A stretch of 64,000 nt of DNA, taken from DATJPW01 sp963752855. Its GTDB lineage: Bacteria > Desulfobacterota > Desulfomonilia > Desulfomonilales > Desulfomonilaceae. Under the pieces are notes generated by a model. It searched no databases and was not told where the DNA came from. It worked only from the letters and a program-made list of their open reading frames with translations. The stretch spans positions 13,653-77,652 of the forward strand of contig CAVVZX010000053.1 of NCBI GenBank assembly GCA_963752855.1, read 5' to 3'. Each line of letters starts with the position of its first letter. Position 1 is the stretch's first letter. The translations under genes and the position numbers were made by a program. Of the stretch, positions 9,167 to 18,348 are shown piece after piece.

Positions 9167-10127
9167 TAGGAGCTTCTCCGTTGCGGGTTATAACGGTATC
9201 GGAACAGTTACGATTTATGGTCACCCCAGACCCGATGATGCAATTCCGAACAAAACAATTGTTCTTCACGCGGACGTCTTCCCACAGGATGGAATTCTCA
9301 ATTCTCGCGCCTGCTTCGATAACACAGCCTTCTCCGATAGAGACAAACGGCCCGATGAAGCTGTCAGCAGATACCTCTGCTCCGGCGGCAATGCGAGGCG
9401 AGGGCGTCGTTCCTTCTCTCATCAGCAGTTCCTTTTGCGTGCCCAGGTACCGTGAAGGACTGCCAAGGTCGCTCCAATAGCCTTCAACGGGGAAGCCCAA
9501 GACCTTTTCGGCCTGCGTTCAAAGCCTTCGGATAAACCTGATCGTTGATTTCCCACGGGACGCCGGGTGGAATGAGGCTGAAAATGTCCGGTTCGAGTAT
9601 ATGGACTCCTGTGAAAACGTACAGTTTCCGGCCTTAGCTTGCCCCCGGGACATGCGCCTTTGAAGTTTCTGAGCCGCCCATCTTCGTCAATCCTTATGGG
9701 AGAATAGCGATAAGGCGCGGACTGCGGATACAAGATGAGCGTGGCAAGCGGCTTATTTTCCTTATGAAACGCTAGCGCTCCTTCTAGAGGAAAATCCATG
9801 ACAATGTCACCGTTCACCATCAGGAAAGCGCCGCTGTTGAAAATACGATTCATTCGCCTTGAGCCCGCCCGCTGTGCCCAGAATTTGAGATTCATATGAA
9901 AACGATACCGCGAGGTCAGCCCACTGCGGGGAACGGAAAATTGTCTCGATCGTGTCAGGAAGATGATGAAGGTTCAGCCGAAAAGCGGTTACATCATCCT
10001 GCAATAATTTCGTTATCAATCGGACAACAAGCGGTTTTTCCAAAAGAGGAATAGCCGGTTTGGCGCGCTCCAGGGTAAGCGGACGCAAGCGAGTGCCAAG
10101 GCCGGCGGTGAGAATCATTGCCTTCAT
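9159..10127 (-). CDS. Sugar-1-phosphate nucleotidyltransferase, three frameshifts
   Basis: Read across three frame changes (about 9870, 9620 and 9505), the locus encodes one NTP-transferase of about 320 residues. It shows MILTAGLGTRLRPLT (nucleotide-binding loop), LGTAGGLK, VNGDIVMDF (metal-binding Asp), and in the last third WEINDQVYPKAL and GFPVEGYWSDLGSP. The tail has hexapeptide-repeat character (IGPFVSIGEGCVIEAGARI), a left-handed beta helix as in mannose-1-phosphate guanylyltransferases; MurU proper lacks this. Each break is repaired by removing one base, the last in an A/G run. The start at 10127 keeps the GXGTRLRP loop N-terminal; longer upstream reading is translated repeat. Confidence 0.75.
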
Positions 10128-10198
10128 AGAAGGTGGCTCTAAAGCTTTGTCCGAACCAAATATTCCGGACTGGGCAATCCAACAGTGATGCCCACTCA

Positions 10199-10274
10199 GT
10201 AGGGGCAGGTTTCCAAACCTGCCCGGTTTTCGATTACCCCGAGCAAGGGCGCCGTGGTTCAAACCCGCCCCTAC
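10199..10274. repeat. Inverted repeat between ddl and nucleotidyltransferase
   Basis: GTAGGGGCAGGTTT at 10199 is mirrored by AAACCCGCCCCTAC ending at 10274, and a second complementary copy (AAACCTGCCC) sits just inside the left arm. It lies between two minus-strand genes and may fold in their transcript. It resembles dispersed intergenic repeats elsewhere in the window. Confidence 0.6.
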
Positions 10275-10324
10275 AATAGGTGTGAGATCTATACGGCCTG
10301 GGTCCACTCTGTGTTACGTTCGTA

Positions 10325-11422
10325 TTAATCCCTGGCGGTCCGGATTTCTTGCTTATCCCGATGCTTTTCCAGAGCCAATTCCACGAGACGGTCGAGCAGT
10401 TTCGGATAACTCAAACCGGTTGCTTCCCACAATTTGGGATACATGCTGATCGAAGTGAATCCGGGTATGGTGTTTATTTCATTGACTATTATTTCATCTT
10501 CCTCAGTGAGGAACAGGTCCACTCTGGCCAGCCCGGAACCGTCCACAGCGCGAAAAGCCGTAATCGCTACTTTGCGAGCCTCTTCGACTACATCATGTGG
10601 CAAGTCGGCCGGGATTTTAAGTTCTGCTGTGTCCTGGAGGTATTTCTCTTCGTAATCGTAGAACTCGGCATGAGAAATAACCTCACCGGGCAGGCTGGCC
10701 ACAGGATCGTCGTTGCCGAGCACACTGACCTCCAGCTCCCGGCCTTTGATACCATCTTCCACAAGGACCTTTCTGTCATACGATGCGGCAAGGTCCACGG
10801 CGGCCTTGAAATCGGGCGGTCCGGTGACTCGGCTGATTCCGACTGATGAGCCCAAATTTGCGGGCTTGACAAAAACCGGAAAGCGGCTGAAGCGAAGCTT
10901 TTTCAGAATTCGCTCCGGGTCTTGCTTCCATTCTGAGCGTAGGAACCAGAAAAAAGGTCCGACAGCCAGGCCGATATCACGGAAAGCCGCCTTCATGACT
11001 ATTTTATCCATGCCTACCGCAGAAGCCATGACACCGCAGCCTACGTAGGGCAGGTTTGCCAGTTCGAGCAGACCCTGCACTGTCCCGTCCTCTCCGAAAG
11101 TCCCGTGCAAGACAGGGAATACTACATCAACCGTCATGGGATCGATGCGGCCTGAGCCATTCAAACGCAATAGTCCCTGGCGCCCGGGATCGGGCGAAAC
11201 TATGATACGATCCTTTTCGTCGAGGTCTGCCTCGGAGTCGAACGAGGACAGCTCTTCCGGTCTGACATACCAGCCTCCTTCCATTGTGATGAGCACCGGT
11301 ATGACATGATATTTATCTCTGTCCAGGGCCTCAAAAACGGATCGGCCGGACCGCAAAGAAACCTCGTGCTCTGCGGAACGTCCGCCAAAGACGAGAGCTA
11401 TTTTCAACTTATCGGATTGCAT
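10325..11422 (-). CDS. ddl: D-alanine--D-alanine ligase
   Basis: This 365-residue ATP-grasp ligase joins two D-alanines for peptidoglycan precursor synthesis in the cytoplasm. The N-terminus KIALVFGGRSAEHEVSLRS is typical, as are LHGTFGEDGTVQGLLELA (N-terminal domain), KPANLGSSVGIS (ATP-grasp), and VNEINTIPGFTSISMYPKLW with the metal-binding Asn/Glu near the C-terminus. Length fits the DdlA class. It is followed, after an inverted repeat, by the sugar nucleotidyltransferase and kinase on the same strand, so the group may serve envelope biogenesis. Intact, with no frame problem. Confidence 0.95.
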   Translation of the reverse strand: MQSDKLKIALVFGGRSAEHEVSLRSGRSVFEALDRDKYHVIPVLITMEGGWYVRPEELSSFDSEADLDEKDRIIVSPDPGRQGLLRLNGSGRIDPMTVDVVFPVLHGTFGEDGTVQGLLELANLPYVGCGVMASAVGMDKIVMKAAFRDIGLAVGPFFWFLRSEWKQDPERILKKLRFSRFPVFVKPANLGSSVGISRVTGPPDFKAAVDLAASYDRKVLVEDGIKGRELEVSVLGNDDPVASLPGEVISHAEFYDYEEKYLQDTAELKIPADLPHDVVEEARKVAITAFRAVDGSGLARVDLFLTEEDEIIVNEINTIPGFTSISMYPKLWEATGLSYPKLLDRLVELALEKHRDKQEIRTARD

Positions 11423-11628
11423 ATTGCCTCCAGGAAAGCTAACCGATGACGGTCAATAGCACAATGATCGGGACATGTTCAAGGGCCGCGCAATCATTTA
11501 CGCCAAAATAACCGCACGCAATCGGCCCAAGGAGTAAGTTGCAAGCGAGAGCCGGTTCAACTTATAATGACGTGGAACACATTCGATTGCCCCGCAGTGA
11601 TTCTTCCTAACGGAAAGGACGGTGGTTG
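11423..11628. promoter_or_regulatory. Divergent promoter region, ddl / ModE-like gene
   Basis: This 206-base spacer separates the minus-strand ddl from the plus-strand HTH gene, so it must hold promoters for both or read-through controls. AAAGGACGGTGG just before 11629 serves as the ribosome site of the HTH gene. No operator was identified. Confidence 0.4.
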
Positions 11629-11991
11629 ATGGCTCTACGGGTTCGATACAAGGTTTGGATCGAAAACGAGGATGGAAAATTAGTTATCGGAACTGGTAGA
11701 CTCCGCATTCTTGAAGCGATCATGGAATTGGGCTCGATGAACAAGGCTGCCCAAAAGCTTAAACAACCTTTCCGGGCGGTCTGGGGCAAAATCAAGGCCA
11801 CCGAGCAACGATGCGGCTTCAAAATCGTGGAAAGGACGAGTGAAGGTTCCAGAATCACGAAAGAAGGTCTGGAATTGTTGGATACCTACGGCAGACTTGC
11901 GAGGCGTTGTCAGAATTATGCAGATCAACAGTTCAACGAACTATTCAAGGGATTGCCAGTGGAGACGGTCGCCGGGAAAGAGAAGGCGTGA
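11629..11991 (+). CDS. ModE N-terminal-type winged-helix regulator
   Basis: The 120-residue protein matches the DNA-binding domain of ModE-like regulators: RLRILEAIMELGSMNKAAQK (helix-turn-helix, about residues 24-43) and the following wing with ERTSEGSRITKEGLELL. The C-terminal molybdate-binding domains of full ModE are absent, as in many stand-alone deltaproteobacterial members. A TTG three bases upstream is also possible, but the ATG is better placed. It lies upstream of fdhD and a molybdenum/tungsten formate dehydrogenase, so control of metal-enzyme genes is a reasonable inference. The effector, if any, is unknown. Confidence 0.8.
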   Translation: MALRVRYKVWIENEDGKLVIGTGRLRILEAIMELGSMNKAAQKLKQPFRAVWGKIKATEQRCGFKIVERTSEGSRITKEGLELLDTYGRLARRCQNYADQQFNELFKGLPVETVAGKEKA

Positions 11992-12023
11992 CATTCGTTT
12001 GAAGATGTGCCCGGGAGATTTCC

Positions 12024-12112
12024 GTCATTCCGGCGGAGGCCGGAATCCAGGATCATGCCGGCTTTCGCCGGGCATCCTGGACTCCCTGGACCGCGGTTTT
12101 CACCGGGGTGAC
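12024..12112. repeat. GTCATTCC-type dispersed palindromic repeat, copy A
   Basis: The element starts GTCATTCCGGCGGAGGCCGG and ends CACCGGGGTGAC, with an internal hairpin around GCCGGCTTTCGCCGGGC. It belongs to the same type as 18083-18164 and the partial copy near 50566. It lies between the HTH gene and fdhD. Confidence 0.75.
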
Positions 12113-12176
12113 GGGCAAGTTCCCCTGGCGTCTTCCTTCAACAAACTCTCAAATGTTTTGCTCCTTGCGCTCTGTA

Positions 12177-13019
12177 ATGACTGACTCCGTGGAGGAGGCT
12201 TTGGTCGGAAACAACGATAATAGTGAGATAACGCTGACTGTCGAAATCCCGGCTCGACGTTACTCAAAGGGCATTCTGGAGAGCAAGACCATCTCTCTCG
12301 CCAGAGAAGCGCCTTACACCCTCTTTGTCAACGATCGTGAAATCCTCTCCATCTCGACCCTACCGAGCAACCTGAAAGAGCTTTTCGTGGGGTTCCTGGT
12401 CTCGGAAGGGGTCTTGATCAACCCGAGAGAAATCCTCGAATGCGCAGTAGATCATGCCGCGAGGATCGTGCGGGTCGAATTGGATGCCCCAGCCGAACGG
12501 ATCGCCAGAGTCCTCGAGCGAAAGGGGATGCTCACATCGGGCTGCGCGGGTGGGATGGTCTTCTCAGTGGTAACAGCGTTGGCGCCCACGGAACAAAGAG
12601 ACAGCCGCCTGAAGGTCCTCTGCTCGACAATCATCGAGAGAATGCGGGAATTAGACACATTTCCCGGCACTTACAGCATCACACGGGGTGTCCACGCGGC
12701 TTCCCTGGCGGATTCCTCCCGAACGATTACGATCCTGGAAGACTTGGGGCGCCATAATGCGGTGGACAAAATTGCGGGCCACTGTTTTCTGAATGGGATA
12801 GATACGCGGGACAAGTTGCTGCTGTGCACCGGACGAATAACGTCTGAGGTGCTCGTGAAGGCGGCCAGGAGCCGCTTCCCGATAGTCATTTCCCGATCCA
12901 GCGCCAGCGCGATGGCCGTGGGTATGGCAAAACAAAGCCATATAGACGTCGTGACCTATGTGCGTGGAGGCAGGTTCAACTATTTCGATCACGGGGGAGC
13001 GGAGCTTATCGAAGATTAG
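12177..13019 (+). CDS. fdhD: Formate dehydrogenase sulfurtransferase FdhD
   Basis: FdhD transfers sulfur from a cysteine desulfurase to the molybdenum/tungsten cofactor so that formate dehydrogenase becomes active. The product (about 280 residues) shows EAPYTLFVNDREI, FVGFLVSEGVL, the catalytic loop TSGCAGGM with the conserved Cys, GVHAASLAD, EDLGRHNAVDK, and SEVLVKAARSRFPIVISRSS, all FdhD signatures. The ATG at 12177 is preferred; an in-frame start at 12108 would add residues encoded by a repeat. It faces the formate dehydrogenase gene tail to tail. Function is firmly predicted. Confidence 0.95.
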   Translation: MTDSVEEALVGNNDNSEITLTVEIPARRYSKGILESKTISLAREAPYTLFVNDREILSISTLPSNLKELFVGFLVSEGVLINPREILECAVDHAARIVRVELDAPAERIARVLERKGMLTSGCAGGMVFSVVTALAPTEQRDSRLKVLCSTIIERMRELDTFPGTYSITRGVHAASLADSSRTITILEDLGRHNAVDKIAGHCFLNGIDTRDKLLLCTGRITSEVLVKAARSRFPIVISRSSASAMAVGMAKQSHIDVVTYVRGGRFNYFDHGGAELIED

Positions 13020-13050
13020 CCGGGAATTATCGGTGGTCCTAGGGGCAAGA

Positions 13051-13117
13051 AGTTTCTGGGGAGGACGTTTTTGCAAAAACGCCCTCCCCAGACCCCTCCC
13101 CAAAAACTCCTATATGT
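13051..13117. repeat. Dispersed nested-hairpin repeat, copy 2
   Basis: AGTTTCTGGGGAGGACG opens the element, GTTTTTGCAAAAAC forms the inner palindrome, and CCCCTCCCCAAAAACTCC closes it. It lies just after fdhD and could terminate or stabilise that transcript. Almost identical in sequence to copy 1. Confidence 0.85.
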
Positions 13118-13253
13118 TTGGCGCAGAGTCGGAGTGCAGACCCAAGCGAACATGTTAGTGCGAAGGGCTTCCTGCAGGTTAGCAGGATAAGCGGCAATGA
13201 GCCATCCGATCCGGGCAGGAAGTCTGTACTTTGCCTGAAATAACACAAGTTTA

Positions 13254-13310
13254 GAGTTTTTTGGGAAGGGTCCGGGGAACCCTTTTTTACACAAAAAAGG
13301 GTTCCCCTGA
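13254..13310. repeat. Dispersed nested-hairpin repeat, copy 3
   Basis: The copy is in opposite orientation: AGTTTTTTGGGAAGGGTCCG leads into GGGGAACCCTTTTTT, mirrored by AAAAAAGGGTTCCCC. It sits immediately after the formate dehydrogenase stop, so it may act as that gene's terminator. Confidence 0.8.
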
Positions 13311-13321
13311 ATCTTTGCCTT

Positions 13322-15394
13322 CTATTCGCCCGCAGCGGCTTTGGCCTCGGGCTCCTCGATCTTTTCCACGCGCACGGCGCAGACTTTGTATTCCGGGATC
13401 TTGCATATGGGGTCCAGCGCCGGATTGGTCAGCGCATTGGCATTGGCTTCCATGAAGTGGAAGCTCATGAATATGGTTCCGGGCTTGACCCAGTCCGTGA
13501 CTTGAACTTTGGTGATAACCTCGCCTCGACGCGAGATGATTTTCGCTTCATCATAATTCTTGATTCCAAGAGCGGACGCGTCAGCAGGATTCATTTCCAC
13601 GTGCCCTTCAGGCATCTCGTGGTCCAAAGAAGGTGAGTTCCTCGTCATGGTGCCGGTATGATAATGAGGGAAGTATCGGCCCGTCGTGAGTTGGAGCGGG
13701 AATTCATCATCAATCCCTTCAGCGGGCGGCCGGAATTCAATAGCATGGAAAAGCCCTTTGCCTCGGGTGAAACGTTCCGTATGAAGCACCGGTGTTCCCG
13801 GATGGTCCTTGGAAGGGCAGGGCCACGCGATGGGGCCTTTATCCAGTCGGTCATAGTCCAGGCCGGCATAGCTCGGAGTAAGCGTGGCAATCTCGTCGAA
13901 TATCTGTCGAGGCGACTCATAGCTCATGGGAAGCCCGAACCGCGTGGATAGATCGCATATGACTTGCCAATCGGGCCGAGCCTGTCCGGGCGGGTCAACT
14001 GCCTTACGCACCATTAGCACGTTGCGTTCGGTATTGCTGAAAGTGCCGTCCTTCTCAGCAAAGGCGGCTCCCGGCAGCACTACATGGGCCAGCTTCGCTG
14101 TGTCCGTTAGGAAGATATCTATTACGGCCAGAAATTCTGCGGATTCCAACGCGTGCTTCACATGAGCCACATCAGGATCGCTCCCGACCGGATTTTCGCC
14201 GAGGACCACCATGCCTTTGACGGATCCGTCTTCCAGCCCGTGCATCATCTCCATGATGGTATATCCGACTTTATCGGAGAGATTCTTCGCCTGCCACGCG
14301 TTCTCGAATTTCTCCTTGACGCCCGCGTCCGTCACGACCTGGTATGCGGGGTAAACATTGGGCAGACCGCCCATGTCACACGCTCCCTGCACGTTGTTCT
14401 GACCTCTGAGCGGGTTGACGCCGGTCCCGCGGCGCCCCAAATTGCCGGTAATCATCGCGAGGTTCGCGAGGGACTTAACATTATCCACACCGTGCGTATG
14501 TTGCGTGATGCCCATAGTGTAGAGTATTGAAGCATTCTTCGCTGTCGCATAGGTTTCCGCGATCTTGACTATGTCGTCCGCGGGGACGCCACAAATCTCG
14601 GATACCTTTTCCGGCGGATAATCTTTTAGCAAAGCTTCGAGCTTATCAAAGCCTTCGGTGCGCTCTTCAATGAATTTCTTGTCGTGTAAACCCTTAGAGA
14701 CGATCACGCTCATGATTCCATTGATTAGGGCCACGTCCGAGCCTAGTTTATGATTGATTTCAATATCCGCAATTGAACCGATATGGATCTTGCGCGGGTC
14801 CAGGACGATTACTTTTGCGCCTTTGGCCTTGGCCCGGTAAACACGATACGCAATCAAAGGGTGAGCGACCGTAGTGTTGGAACCGATTATGAAAACGCAG
14901 TCCGAATCTTCTATCTCCGGGATCGAGTTCGTCATGGCTCCACTTCCGAAAGCGGCGGCAAGACCTGCCACCGTAGCGGAGTGTCAAAGACGGGCGCAGT
15001 GATCAATGTTGTTGGTCCCGAACCCCACTCGCGCAAATTTTTGAAAGAGATAGTTTTCCTCATTGGTGCATTTGGCTGAAGTCAAGAAAGCCAGGCTGTT
15101 TCCACCATGAGCCTCCTTGATTTCTTTAAGTCGGGAGGCCGTATAGTCCAGGGCCTCGTCCCATGAGCACTCCTGGAGTCGTCCGTCCTTGCGGATCATG
15201 GGGGTCGTGAGTCGGTTCGGGCTGTGGATGAATTCGTGGCAATTCCAACCTTTGATACAGAGTTTGCCTTGATTCATGGGATTGGTCTTGGAAGGGAGAG
15301 TCCCCAGGAGCTTTCCGTCAAGGACTTCCAGCAACAGCTCGCATCCGCATCCGCAGTAGGGACAAGTGGTTCGCACGAATTTATGGTCCATCAT
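13322..15394 (-). CDS. fdhA: Selenocysteine formate dehydrogenase, catalytic subunit
   Basis: Read through an in-frame TGA at 14984-14986, the gene encodes 690 residues, close to E. coli FdhF (715). The N-terminus binds a 4Fe-4S cluster (CPYCGCGCELL and GKLCIKGWNCHEF). Then comes NNIDHCARL-Sec-HSATVAGL, with Sec at residue 137 where FdhF has Sec140. Further on are the molybdopterin-binding segments GSNTTVAHPL, RGQNNVQGACDMG and GENPVGSDPD, and the dinucleotide-binding C-terminal domain (TTGRYFPHYHTGTMTRNSP). The enzyme oxidises formate to CO2 or works in reverse. A hairpin matching the E. coli SECIS follows the TGA. fdhD lies opposite. No signal peptide is seen, so it is cytoplasmic. Without recoding it would be a truncated fragment. 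Confidence 0.95.
14953..14986 (-). promoter_or_regulatory. SECIS element with UGA selenocysteine codon
   Basis: On the minus strand the TGA (14984-14986) is followed after ten bases by a stem-loop at 14953-14973: stem CGGTGGCA paired with TGCCGCCG (one G-U), loop GGTCT. The apical GCAGGTCT lies at the same distance from the stop codon as in E. coli fdhF, where SelB recognises this loop. This recodes UGA as selenocysteine. Confidence 0.9.
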
Positions 15395-15901
15395 CTTCTC
15401 CTGATCAAGCTCAGAAAATGATTATAATTCTAATTGATTAAATTCTCTATGGCCTGGAATTTACGGCGATGATTGTTGCACAACTCTAAGTCGTAACTAC
15501 ATAGCTTATCGCAAACACGCTCGTTGCGCAAGCGAAAACGGCGGAAACAGATTTCCCCGGAGAGCGCAGAGGGCGCGGAGAGGGCCGAGCGAAAATAATG
15601 CGGGACCCCTTTTTTGCAAAAAAGCGCTTCCCGCACCCTCCGCAAAAAACTCCTATATGGCTGGCGGAACCACAACGCTGATGTACGGCGTGACCGGCGG
15701 TCGCCCTTTTCTTTCCCCCTTTTTAAAGGGGGATACAGGGGGATTCTTGCAGCGGTAGCGACCGGCATCCTGCCGGTTCGACCATGTTTTCAGAAAAACT
15801 TTTCTCTTGGCAGCTTTCTCGTTGCCTGGTACTTCTTAAATGACTAGGGCGGCAAGAATGGCTGATTATTCCGCATTCCTTGATTGTTGGGAGATTTCCC
15901 C
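15395..15901. other. Intergenic region with hairpin repeat
   Basis: About 500 bases hold no recognisable gene. The only structured part is copy 4 of the nested-hairpin repeat (about 15598-15676). A stretch of CCCCTTTTTAAAGGGGG follows at about 15717 and could also pair. The region must hold promoters for both divergent neighbours. Confidence 0.4.
15598..15676. repeat. Dispersed nested-hairpin repeat, copy 4
   Basis: GCGGGACCCCTTTTTTGC pairs with AAAAAAGCGCTTCCCGC, then CCTCCGCAAAAAACTCCTAT leads to ATGGCTGGCGGAACC. This copy shows the right-hand edge that is displaced by the insertion sequence in copy 1. Confidence 0.8.
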
Positions 15902-16480
15902 ATGAAAAACCGAAGTATTCTCTCGGTTATAATAAGCGGTCTGGGTCTGTCTTTGATTTTGGTCCTGCTGCCGTTGGTCGAGTGCGCTACAGCGTTATCT
16001 TCTCTCGATGAGGCGCTCATCGAGGCCGCTCGGCGGGGGGCCTGGAGCGAGTCAAGACACTTTTGGACAAAGGGGCTAACATTAATGCGAAGAGCAAGTA
16101 TGGCTCAACGGTAGCTGATGACGGCTGCTCATAGGAAAAAATTGAGAATGATGAACCTGCTTATGGATAAAGGCGCTGATGTCAATCGTGAAAAACAAGC
16201 AAGGCGAGACGGCCCTGTTGAATGCTTCTAAGTTAGGTCACCTGAAGGCGGTAAAATTGCTTCTCGACATGGGGCGCTGACGTCGATGCAACGGACGAGA
16301 TCGGCCGGACAGCGCTCATGTGGGCAGCGAAGAATGATGACGTGAACTTGGTTGGACTGCTTATACACAAAGGATGCGGATCTCAACGCAAAGGACAATT
16401 TCGGCTCAACACCTCTGAAGAGCGTACGGAACGAGGAAATTAGGGGAATCCTAAAAACATTGGCGCCACGGAATAGGTAG
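15902..16480 (+). pseudogene. Exported ankyrin-repeat protein, about five frameshifts
   Basis: The start gives MKNRSILSVIISGLGLSLIL, a signal peptide, followed by ankyrin repeats readable only by changing frame about five times. Visible repeat pieces are LDEALIEAARRG, KGANINAKSKYGST, LLMDKGADVN, LLNASKLGHLKAVKLLLDMG, IGRTALMWAAKNDDVNLVGL and KDNFGSTPLK, ending LKTLAPRNR at TAG 16478-16480. Corrected length is about 190 residues with four to five repeats. Each break is resolved by dropping one base, so this may be a sound gene with sequence errors and not a true pseudogene. Ankyrin proteins of this size in the periplasm usually mediate protein contacts; the partner is unknown. Confidence 0.7.
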
Positions 16481-16948
16481 CGAAGGCTGTCCAGCACGCA
16501 ACATAGTATTTTATGTAAATAAAGTCGAGCCGACCGGCACGGAGAGCCGATTCGCTACCAGGGCAGGTGTGTGGTCCAGGAGACTCTCCTTGGCATGAAA
16601 CGCTTACTGTATCTTATAGAGTTCACATGAGACACGATCATGCATTAGCACAGGAAAGGCGCCCTATGAGATACGGTACTCTCTTGCCCACGAACTATTC
16701 GACATTTACAATTGCTTCGTCCTTTCGCTCCTCGAAATGACAAATTCGCGATCCTCGCGATCGGCTGTAAGACATTTCTTATCTTTACTTACGCATAGTT
16801 AATATCAGAGAGCGAACCAAAGCGCAGACATCTGAAATCTCAATATTAAAGTATAGTATCATGAAATGATCTCTTCTTAGCTAAATTTCGACTTCTTCAA
16901 AGTTTTGACTTGACTCCTAATGAATTCTGAGAGATTAGATATATCACT
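16481..16948. other. AT-rich intergenic region, nothing recognised
   Basis: About 470 bases without a gene or clear repeat on either strand. Base composition is more AT-rich than the flanking genes. It precedes the L,D-transpeptidase and may carry its promoter. Confidence 0.4.
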
Positions 16949-18053
16949 GTGAATTTTGTGGCCCCTTATGGGGGTAAGGGCGGCAACGCGTTCAATTCAA
17001 TTTCGTTGTTTAGAGGGTCTGCATTGAGAAAATTTCGGGATGGTTTCATTGAGAGGTGGCTACCTCTATTTGTACTTCTTTTGGCGGCGCAGGTGATGAT
17101 CACCGGCAATGTGGCCGCCAAAGATCCGGCTGTCAAGGAGCTTCTGCTCAGTCTCGTCCAACCGGCGGAGGTTTCGGAAACCTACATCAAAGAGGATGGA
17201 GTCATAGACAAGATCCTATCCGTAACTTTGACCGGCCCGAAAGGAGATCCTTTCGCTGCTGCCATTGAAAGGCCGGTGACCGAAGATTACCTGCGAAACA
17301 CCCGAAGCGACACAGCCGCCTTATTAGTTCCAAGAGACAATGAGATTCTTCCGGGCCGAGTCGCCACCAGATCCCTTCGTGACTCGTGGCCCAGGCTTGC
17401 TTCGCTTGATACAAGAATTCCCGCTGCTATTCGAGGCGGTGGCAGCCATTCTGGACACAGGAGACGCTGCGGCGTCCGCAGGAAGGCTCGTGGCAGACCC
17501 GTCCGGCTTGTTTTCCAGCTTCTACATTCTGGTGGAGCGCTCAAATTATACTCTGAGTTTGTATGGCGTCCGTGGAGAGGAAAAGAAGCTGCTGTATTCG
17601 TGCAAAGTGGGGCTCGGATCTGCTGAATACCCAACGCCCCGCGGCTCATATTATGCGCTCCGGATCTATGATGACAGACCATTATGGATTCCTCCGCCCA
17701 GTGATTGGGCTTATGGAATGTCTCCGAGTCAAGCGACGTACGGCGGGTACATGATCCCCTTGTTCAGGAAAGTATTGGCTGATAAATCCAAAGCTGAAGA
17801 GACGCTGTTCGAATTGGATGACATCGCCTCAAAAGCAAAGATCGTCGATAGCGGAGGATACCGTCTTCACGGAACGGACAACCCCTGGAGCATCGGGTCA
17901 GGTCAGTCCCACGGATGTGTTCGGATGCGGAGCGACACAGCCAAGGCGCTTAGCGAGGCGCTAAAAATGTACGTTGGCGTCAAAAGCAGGGACCGCAGCC
18001 CCAACGGCTCCTTTGTCAATCTTTCCCGCCCGGTAAAGGTAACACTCTTTTAG
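16949..18053 (+). CDS. L,D-transpeptidase (YkuD family), frameshifted
   Basis: The N-terminal frame gives a membrane/signal segment (RWLPLFVLLLAAQVMITGNV) and a helical region. The frame changes once at about 17395-17410, and the second frame carries the YkuD domain: SFYILVERSNYTLSLYGV, VGLGSAEYPTPRGSYYALRI, and the active-site region HGTDNPWSIGSGQSHGCVRM with catalytic His and Cys. Corrected length is about 368 residues. Such enzymes form 3-3 peptidoglycan cross-links or attach lipoproteins in the periplasm. The ATG-proximal start at 16949 is a GTG, and a later start is possible. The break again equals one extra base. Confidence 0.85.
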
Positions 18054-18059
18054 AAAGGC

Positions 18060-18195
18060 ATTCCGGGGAACCCTTTACAGACGTCATTCCTGCGAAGGCA
18101 GAAATCCAGGAATTGCCCGCTTTCGCGGGCAACCGTCTGGACCCCGGATCGAGTCCGGGGTGACAATTCGCGGACCCCTTCCCAAAAAACTCTGA
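18060..18195. repeat. Nested-hairpin repeat copy 5, interrupted by a second repeat
   Basis: The left arm CCGGGGAACCCTTTA and right arm GGACCCCTTCCCAAAAAACT of the hairpin family are separated by a complete GTCATTCC-type palindromic element at 18083-18164 (GTCATTCCTGCGAAGGC to GTCCGGGGTGAC). One repeat has therefore inserted into, or replaced the loop of, the other. Confidence 0.75.
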
Positions 18196-18288
18196 CCTTA
18201 TGTTATTGCGGAGCGGATGTTTGTCCGAACCATGCGGTCATCTCCGCTATTGCTTTGCCGCCGGTTCGTATGCCTGAATCATCACAAT

Positions 18289-18318
18289 TTGATTGAAAAC
18301 TGTGAAAATGGATATAAT
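18289..18318 (+). promoter_or_regulatory. Putative sigma-70 promoter
   Basis: TTGATT at 18289-18294 and TATAAT at 18313-18318 are separated by 18 bases, about 30 bases before the start of the small membrane protein gene. The -10 is a perfect match to consensus. Confidence 0.6.
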
Positions 18319-18348
18319 TATTGAAGAGGGGAAAAGGAGAACCGCAGA

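Noticed and set aside
13016..13294. Minus-strand frame between fdhD and the formate dehydrogenase
   Set aside because: Its product is made of two translated hairpin repeats (KKGFPGPFPKNS-like) and has no other support.
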